From Candidatus Bathyarchaeota archaeon (lineage in GTDB: Archaea; Thermoproteota; Bathyarchaeia; 40CM-2-53-6; RBG-13-38-9): 64,000 nt of DNA. Where the stretch lies: the NCBI GenBank assembly GCA_007050885.1, contig SMYQ01000001.1:95805-159804 (forward strand), read 5' to 3'. The position numbers were made by a program, and so were the translations under genes. Shown in pieces: positions 60,222-64,000 of the stretch; positions within the stretch are counted from its first letter, which is position 1; every line of letters begins with the position of its first letter. Below the pieces are notes generated by a model. The model did not search any database. It saw only the letters and a list, made by a program, of their open reading frames with translations, and was not told the DNA's origin.

Positions 60222-61178
60222 TTACCTGCCGGGCTTAAAAGAGTTCTTCAAGGTTTCGAAATTACTGTACCTGGCCTCTGTGTAGTCTTTGAGGACACCC
60301 TTGTTTTTGGCATCCTTGATTTCCCTCACAGCGTCCGGTATTTTGAACCTGGGTGCAAACCCAAGAGCCACGAATTTTTCGAAGCTGGCCCTGTAGCTTC
60401 GGTTATCCTCCTTTTGTTCTACAAAAACGACCTCAGCAGCCCTTACGTTGGTGGCAATGATTTCCGCCAATTCCCTTACGCTGTGGTTCTGTTCATCCGA
60501 GCCGACATTGTAGGTCCCGGGTGCAACCTCCAATCCCATCCTGAAAGCATCCGCAACGTCCCTGACGTGAACAAATGGGCGGAATTGTTTCCCTTTGCCA
60601 TAGACTGTTATTTTTCCTTCCCAGAGGGCTTTTGCAATCAGGAGATTGGCGACCAGGTCGAACCGCATACGCGGACTTAGGCCATATACCGTCCCCAGCC
60701 GCAGGATGACGGGATTGACATCCGGTATGCTTGCGAGTGCCCTCTCGGCGAGAACTTTGGTTTCTGCATAATTTGAGATTGGGTTTGGCTCGGTAGCTTC
60801 CGTGCAGATGCCTTCCCTGAACCCGTAAACGGAGCACGTGGAAGCCAACACGAACCTGTTGATCCCAAAATGTTTTCCGGCTTCAGCGAGGTTTCTGGTT
60901 CCAAAATAGTTGACGGCCAACGTTTCATCAGGAATCAGTTTTCCTGAGGGGTCTCCAACTATGGCAGCCAAGTGAATTATGGCATCCGTCCCCCTGACGG
61001 CCCTGGCGACCTTCAGGATGTTCATCAGGTCGCCGTTGACAAGCTCCACTCCGTCTGGAATGCTTTCCTTTCCATAAGTCAGGTTGTCGAATATTCTTAC
61101 GTCGTGCCCGGCTTTCATCAGTTCCCGTGTGAGGATGCTGCCAATATATCCCGCCCCCCCTGTTAATAGGATTTTCAT
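60222..61178 (-). CDS. NAD-dependent sugar-nucleotide epimerase/dehydratase
   Basis: 318 residues, extended SDR family. The N-terminal T-G-G-A-G-Y-I-G-S binds NAD. The catalytic S-T-C-S-V-Y-G and Y-A-E-T-K (the Y-x3-K pair) follow, then N-V-G-S near residue 230. It probably epimerises or dehydrates a nucleotide sugar; the exact reaction is not fixed by sequence. Its ATG is 3 nt after the stop of the acyltransferase gene, so both are one operon in a surface-sugar cluster. Confidence 0.92.
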   Translation of the reverse strand: MKILLTGGAGYIGSILTRELMKAGHDVRIFDNLTYGKESIPDGVELVNGDLMNILKVARAVRGTDAIIHLAAIVGDPSGKLIPDETLAVNYFGTRNLAEAGKHFGINRFVLASTCSVYGFREGICTEATEPNPISNYAETKVLAERALASIPDVNPVILRLGTVYGLSPRMRFDLVANLLIAKALWEGKITVYGKGKQFRPFVHVRDVADAFRMGLEVAPGTYNVGSDEQNHSVRELAEIIATNVRAAEVVFVEQKEDNRSYRASFEKFVALGFAPRFKIPDAVREIKDAKNKGVLKDYTEARYSNFETLKNSFKPGR

Positions 61179-61181
61179 ATT

Positions 61182-62009
61182 TCAGAACCTCGCGATGTAC
61201 CAATTTAATTTTTTCCTAATTTCAACACCTTCCGTATTCTTTATCCGGCAGGTCTTGTTCTTCAGGTCGAAGAGGCTCCCGGCGGCCTTGACGTCTTCAC
61301 CCCATGAAAAGACGACCTTCCCAGATGTGTCAGGGTAAAAAGAAAATCCACGGATTCCCTGCCGCTTTAGGAATTCCTTCAGGATTTTGATGACGTCCTC
61401 CCTCCTCTTTTGAGTTTTGGTGACTCGCTTCTTTGGTTTGGCAGGGACTCCAATGACCATGGTGTTTGCAGGGACGTCCTTTGTCACAAGGGCCCGTGCC
61501 CCGACTACACCCCCATCATTAACTGAGACGCCGGGCAGGATTATGGCACCAGTCCCGATGTAGCAGTTTTCACCTATTTCCACCGGACCTGATTCGTTCT
61601 TCACATTGTAACCCTCTATTTCTTCCATCCAGGTTGAATGTGTCCAAATCTGCACGCGGGCACCGGCCAGTGCGGTGTTGCTGCCGATTTTGACGTGCTC
61701 GGAACAATTTATTACACTTTCGTAGCCCAGGAAGCAGTTCTTTCCAATCTCAAACAAGGCGTTCCCGTTTACGAAACATTTCTCAGACACCGTTGTGAAG
61801 TCACCAACCGTTAGTCTTTTTGGACCGAGGGCCTTGAAACCGGAGGACAATTCTACATAGTCGCCGATATCAACAGCGTCACATGCCAGCACAACATTCC
61901 AGGAGACCGCAAGCCCCTTGCCAAGTTTGAAGCCACAAAGTTTCCAGAAAAACTTCTTTATCGTGCCGGGCATCGTCAGATTCCCTATCCTCCTGAGCAG
62001 TCTGTTCAT
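61182..62009 (-). CDS. Hexapeptide-repeat acyltransferase
   Basis: 275 residues from the ATG at 62009. Left-handed beta-helix repeats run from about residue 40 to 185 (V-D-I-G-D-Y-V-E; C-F-L-G-Y-E-S-V-I; I-G-E-N-C-Y-I-G-T-G-A-I-I-L-P-G-V-S-V), with the loop H-S-T likely carrying the catalytic His, then G-A-R-A-L-V-T-K-D-V-P. The C-terminal ~90 residues are a distinct domain (K-K-R-V-T-K-T-Q-K-R...). Such enzymes add acetyl or other acyl groups to sugars. The open frame extends six codons upstream; the TATA spacing of 24 nt favours 62009. Confidence 0.9.
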   Translation of the reverse strand: MNRLLRRIGNLTMPGTIKKFFWKLCGFKLGKGLAVSWNVVLACDAVDIGDYVELSSGFKALGPKRLTVGDFTTVSEKCFVNGNALFEIGKNCFLGYESVINCSEHVKIGSNTALAGARVQIWTHSTWMEEIEGYNVKNESGPVEIGENCYIGTGAIILPGVSVNDGGVVGARALVTKDVPANTMVIGVPAKPKKRVTKTQKRREDVIKILKEFLKRQGIRGFSFYPDTSGKVVFSWGEDVKAAGSLFDLKNKTCRIKNTEGVEIRKKLNWYIARF

Positions 62010-62055
62010 TGAAATACAACCAATCATTCTTTATATGTCTGTTTTAAGGGGTTGC
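62010..62055. promoter_or_regulatory. Bidirectional leaderless promoter (46 nt), acyltransferase / glycosyltransferase
   Basis: A single CTTTATATG (62029-62037) at the midpoint; starts are 24 and 23 nt from its centre. On the minus strand it reads CATATAAAG. Confidence 0.72.
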
Positions 62056-63126
62056 ATGAGAATACTATTCCTGCTCAGGCATTTCCCCCCCGAGAGGAGC
62101 GGCATGGCCACCCAGATGTTCAATACAGTTCATTTTCTCAAGGGTCAGGGAGCAGACGTGAAGGTTGTTAGGCTCCTTTTCAAATCACAGGGTGCCGAGC
62201 ACAAGTATGTCGGCGAATCTGTGAAGGGCTCATTCTTCATGGAACAAAAGCTCCGCGAACTGAAGGAAAAATACAAGCCAGACATAGTCCACTTCGATTC
62301 TTTATGGCCTGCGGGGCGTGCGATAACGAAAGTCTTCCAAGACGAAGTGAAAATCATCAGCATTGGCGGCAGGATGTTTGACGAGTACGGTGAGTACTGG
62401 AAATACACAGGCTCCAACAAATTTATCGGTTGGTTGAAGGGGCAGTTCCTCACATTCCTTGCCAAAGACGTTTTGAACAAAATCGATTTGGTTTTTTCCG
62501 AGGGCTACGATATTGAAAAGCATCTGAAGGAGAACGGCATCGTTGTGCCGATAAAGGTCATAAACAATGGCGTCGATTTCTCGAGATTCAAATACAAGCC
62601 CGCCAGGGGCAAGAGACTTCTTTTCTTTGGTAGGTTTTCTTGGGAAAACGGGCCTGACCGGTTTGTGGAGATCCTGAAAGGCCTGCCGGGTTTTGAGGGT
62701 GTCATGGTTGGTTACGGTCCCAAGGAAGATGAAGTCAGGAAGCTTGCCGAGAAAGTTACCAACGTAAGGGTCATGGATGCCGTGAGGTGGGATCAGGTTC
62801 CAGAACTGCTCGCTTCGGTCGACGGCATCCTTCTTCCATTCAGGAGAATAGGGGGGATATCACAGACGGTGACAGAGTCAATGGCCGCGGGCAGACTGGT
62901 TTTCACCACACGGGTCGGCGACCTCAGGAGTGTGATTGACCCTTGGAAAACAGGATTTTTTTTCTCAAGGGACATTGAGGTTCGCGAGCTGATTCAAAAA
63001 GTTTACAAAGACAAAAAACTAATGGGAAGGGTTGAAAAAGCTGCTCGGCAAAAGATAAAGAAGGATTTTTCCTGGAAGGTCATAATAAAAGAGTATCTGG
63101 GGGCTTACAGGGAACATCACAGATAG
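62056..63126 (+). CDS. Family-4-like glycosyltransferase
   Basis: 356 residues, GT-B fold. The N-terminal H-F-P-P-E-R-S-G-M-A-T-Q and the C-terminal donor half I-N-N-G-V-D-F-S-R-F, L-F-F-G-R-F-S-W-E-N-G, and V-T-E-S-M-A-A-G-R are the usual GT4 motifs (the E-x7-E region appears as R-R-I-G-G-I-S-Q-T-V-T-E-S). It transfers a sugar from a nucleotide or lipid donor to a surface glycan. The ATG at 62056 is supported by the shared divergent promoter. It converges with the DegT gene, overlapping by 10 nt. Confidence 0.92.
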   Translation: MRILFLLRHFPPERSGMATQMFNTVHFLKGQGADVKVVRLLFKSQGAEHKYVGESVKGSFFMEQKLRELKEKYKPDIVHFDSLWPAGRAITKVFQDEVKIISIGGRMFDEYGEYWKYTGSNKFIGWLKGQFLTFLAKDVLNKIDLVFSEGYDIEKHLKENGIVVPIKVINNGVDFSRFKYKPARGKRLLFFGRFSWENGPDRFVEILKGLPGFEGVMVGYGPKEDEVRKLAEKVTNVRVMDAVRWDQVPELLASVDGILLPFRRIGGISQTVTESMAAGRLVFTTRVGDLRSVIDPWKTGFFFSRDIEVRELIQKVYKDKKLMGRVEKAARQKIKKDFSWKVIIKEYLGAYREHHR

Positions 63127-64000
63127 TTCTTTCCAATCTTCTTCACGGCAGCGACCACGCGCTCGACGTCTTCCAAGGACATTCCATTAAATATCGGCAG
63201 GCTTATTTCCCTGTTTGAGTAATTCCAGGCTACAGGGAAATCCTCATTGGAAAAGCCGTACCTCCTTTTGTAGTATGTGAAACTGTGGACAGGTATGAAG
63301 TGCACACTGGTCCCAATATTTTCCGACCTCAAACCTTCTATGAACTTGTCCCGGTCGATGCCCTTTTTTACAAAAACAGGGAAGAGGTGAAAGACGTGCT
63401 TCCTCCCTTGTTTTTCCTCTGGAAGTTCAAAGATTTCCAGGTCACCTAAAAGTTTCCTGTAGTGTCCTGCAAGTTCTCTCCGTCTTTCTATGAATCCCTC
63501 CAGCTTTCCCAACTGGATAACACCCAGGGCGGCCTGCATGTCCGTTAAATTGGCTTTGTAGCCCGCCTCGACGACATCATATTTCCAGCTGCCGGCAGAT
63601 GTATACCTTTTCCAAGCGTCCCTGCTGAGACCGTGGAGTCGCAGCAGCTTCAGCTTTTCGGCGAGTGGTTCGCTGTTGGTGGTCACCATCCCACCGTCTC
63701 CAGTCGTCATATTTTTGGTTGCATAAAATGAGAAGTTCGTGGCCAGTCCGAAACCCCCGATTTTTTTATGTCCGAATTCAGCCCCAATAGCGTGTGCGGC
63801 GTCTTCGATTACAGGGACGTCCCCCGCGATTTTCAAAACTTTGTCGATGTCTACAGGCTGCCCGGCGAAGTGTACCGGGACAATCGCTCTGGTTTTTTCA
63901 GTTATTGCGTCCTTCAGTTTCATGATGTCGAGATTCATTGTGTTCGGTTCGCTGTCGATCAAGACCGGCCTCGCACCAAGGTGCTCCACCACATTGACAC
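63117..64000 (-). CDS. DegT/DnrJ/EryC1-family sugar aminotransferase (5' partial)
   Basis: The frame is open to the last base, so the N-terminus is outside the window; about 294 residues are seen. Known features: V-P-V-H-F-A-G-Q-P-V-D, the PLP-binding E-D-A-A-H-A-I-G-A, and the Schiff-base Lys in F-S-F-Y-A-T-K-N-M-T-T-G-D-G-G. These enzymes transfer an amino group to a keto-sugar nucleotide. With the neighbouring epimerase, acyltransferase and glycosyltransferase it suggests synthesis of an (acyl)amino sugar for surface glycans. An internal GTG at 63992 is not the real start, because family residues (V-N) continue before it. Confidence 0.93.
   Translation of the reverse strand, partial: VNVVEHLGARPVLIDSEPNTMNLDIMKLKDAITEKTRAIVPVHFAGQPVDIDKVLKIAGDVPVIEDAAHAIGAEFGHKKIGGFGLATNFSFYATKNMTTGDGGMVTTNSEPLAEKLKLLRLHGLSRDAWKRYTSAGSWKYDVVEAGYKANLTDMQAALGVIQLGKLEGFIERRRELAGHYRKLLGDLEIFELPEEKQGRKHVFHLFPVFVKKGIDRDKFIEGLRSENIGTSVHFIPVHSFTYYKRRYGFSNEDFPVAWNYSNREISLPIFNGMSLEDVERVVAAVKKIGKNYL

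Overview
The window is archaeal. Diagnostic genes are both subunits of family-D DNA polymerase, an Orc1/Cdc6 initiator, RadA, a type II thermosome, a histone, archaeal NAC, DUF373, UPF0201, eL41-like, uL3/uL4 and archaeal-type PheRS. Most starts sit 22-27 nt downstream of a TATA-like box with no leader, so leaderless translation dominates, and GTG starts are common. Giant Asn-sequon-rich surface proteins, a reduced ribosomal cluster (uL3-uL4 only) and short genes hint at a DPANN-type lineage, but I cannot fix the phylum from sequence alone.

Layout. 1-23 kb is a surface-machine region. A 5'-truncated giant gene (at least 5,086 residues) encodes a repetitive extracellular part, one membrane span, a cytoplasmic HerA/FtsK-like ATPase and a lysine-rich tail. 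It overlaps a small membrane protein gene, which overlaps a coiled-coil protein gene with a lysine-rich N-terminus. Convergent to these is a second giant surface protein (1,889 aa). 23-36.4 kb carries three tRNAs (Asn, Ser, Pro), an RlmH-like methylase, cysteine synthase-like and CysRS genes, an aldehyde dehydrogenase, Nif3, endonuclease III, 3-methyladenine glycosylase, a CcdA/thioredoxin pair, a permease and pheS-pheT. 36.4-44.5 kb holds an XRE-type regulator, the thermosome, a UbiA-type prenyltransferase, a candidate C/D box sRNA, an unknown 532-aa protein, histone-DUF373 and three winged-helix regulators, ending with tRNA-Gln. 44.5-49.2 kb holds Lhr helicase behind a repeat cluster, NAC, a 56-aa histone-fold protein, a 38-aa eL41-like protein and TruD. 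49.3-59.8 kb is a replication/recombination block: polD large, UPF0201, polD small, orc1/cdc6, a probable origin with two ORB-like sites, a PadR-like regulator, a flippase-like protein, uL3-uL4 and radA. 59.9-64 kb is a surface-sugar cluster: epimerase, hexapeptide acyltransferase, glycosyltransferase and a truncated DegT aminotransferase.

How it fits together. The most unusual item is the giant surface protein fused to a HerA-type motor, with two operon partners; both ends of the operon carry histone-H1-like lysine tails. This suggests an envelope-spanning ATP-driven machine of unknown cargo, possibly DNA. The sugar, flippase, prenyltransferase and CcdA/thioredoxin genes could serve glycosylation and disulfide formation of such Cys- and Asn-rich surface proteins; that link is inference. 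A second unusual item is regulatory: five divergent gene pairs have start codons separated by 45-50 nt, each with one TATA-like element at the exact midpoint, implying a single bidirectional leaderless promoter design.
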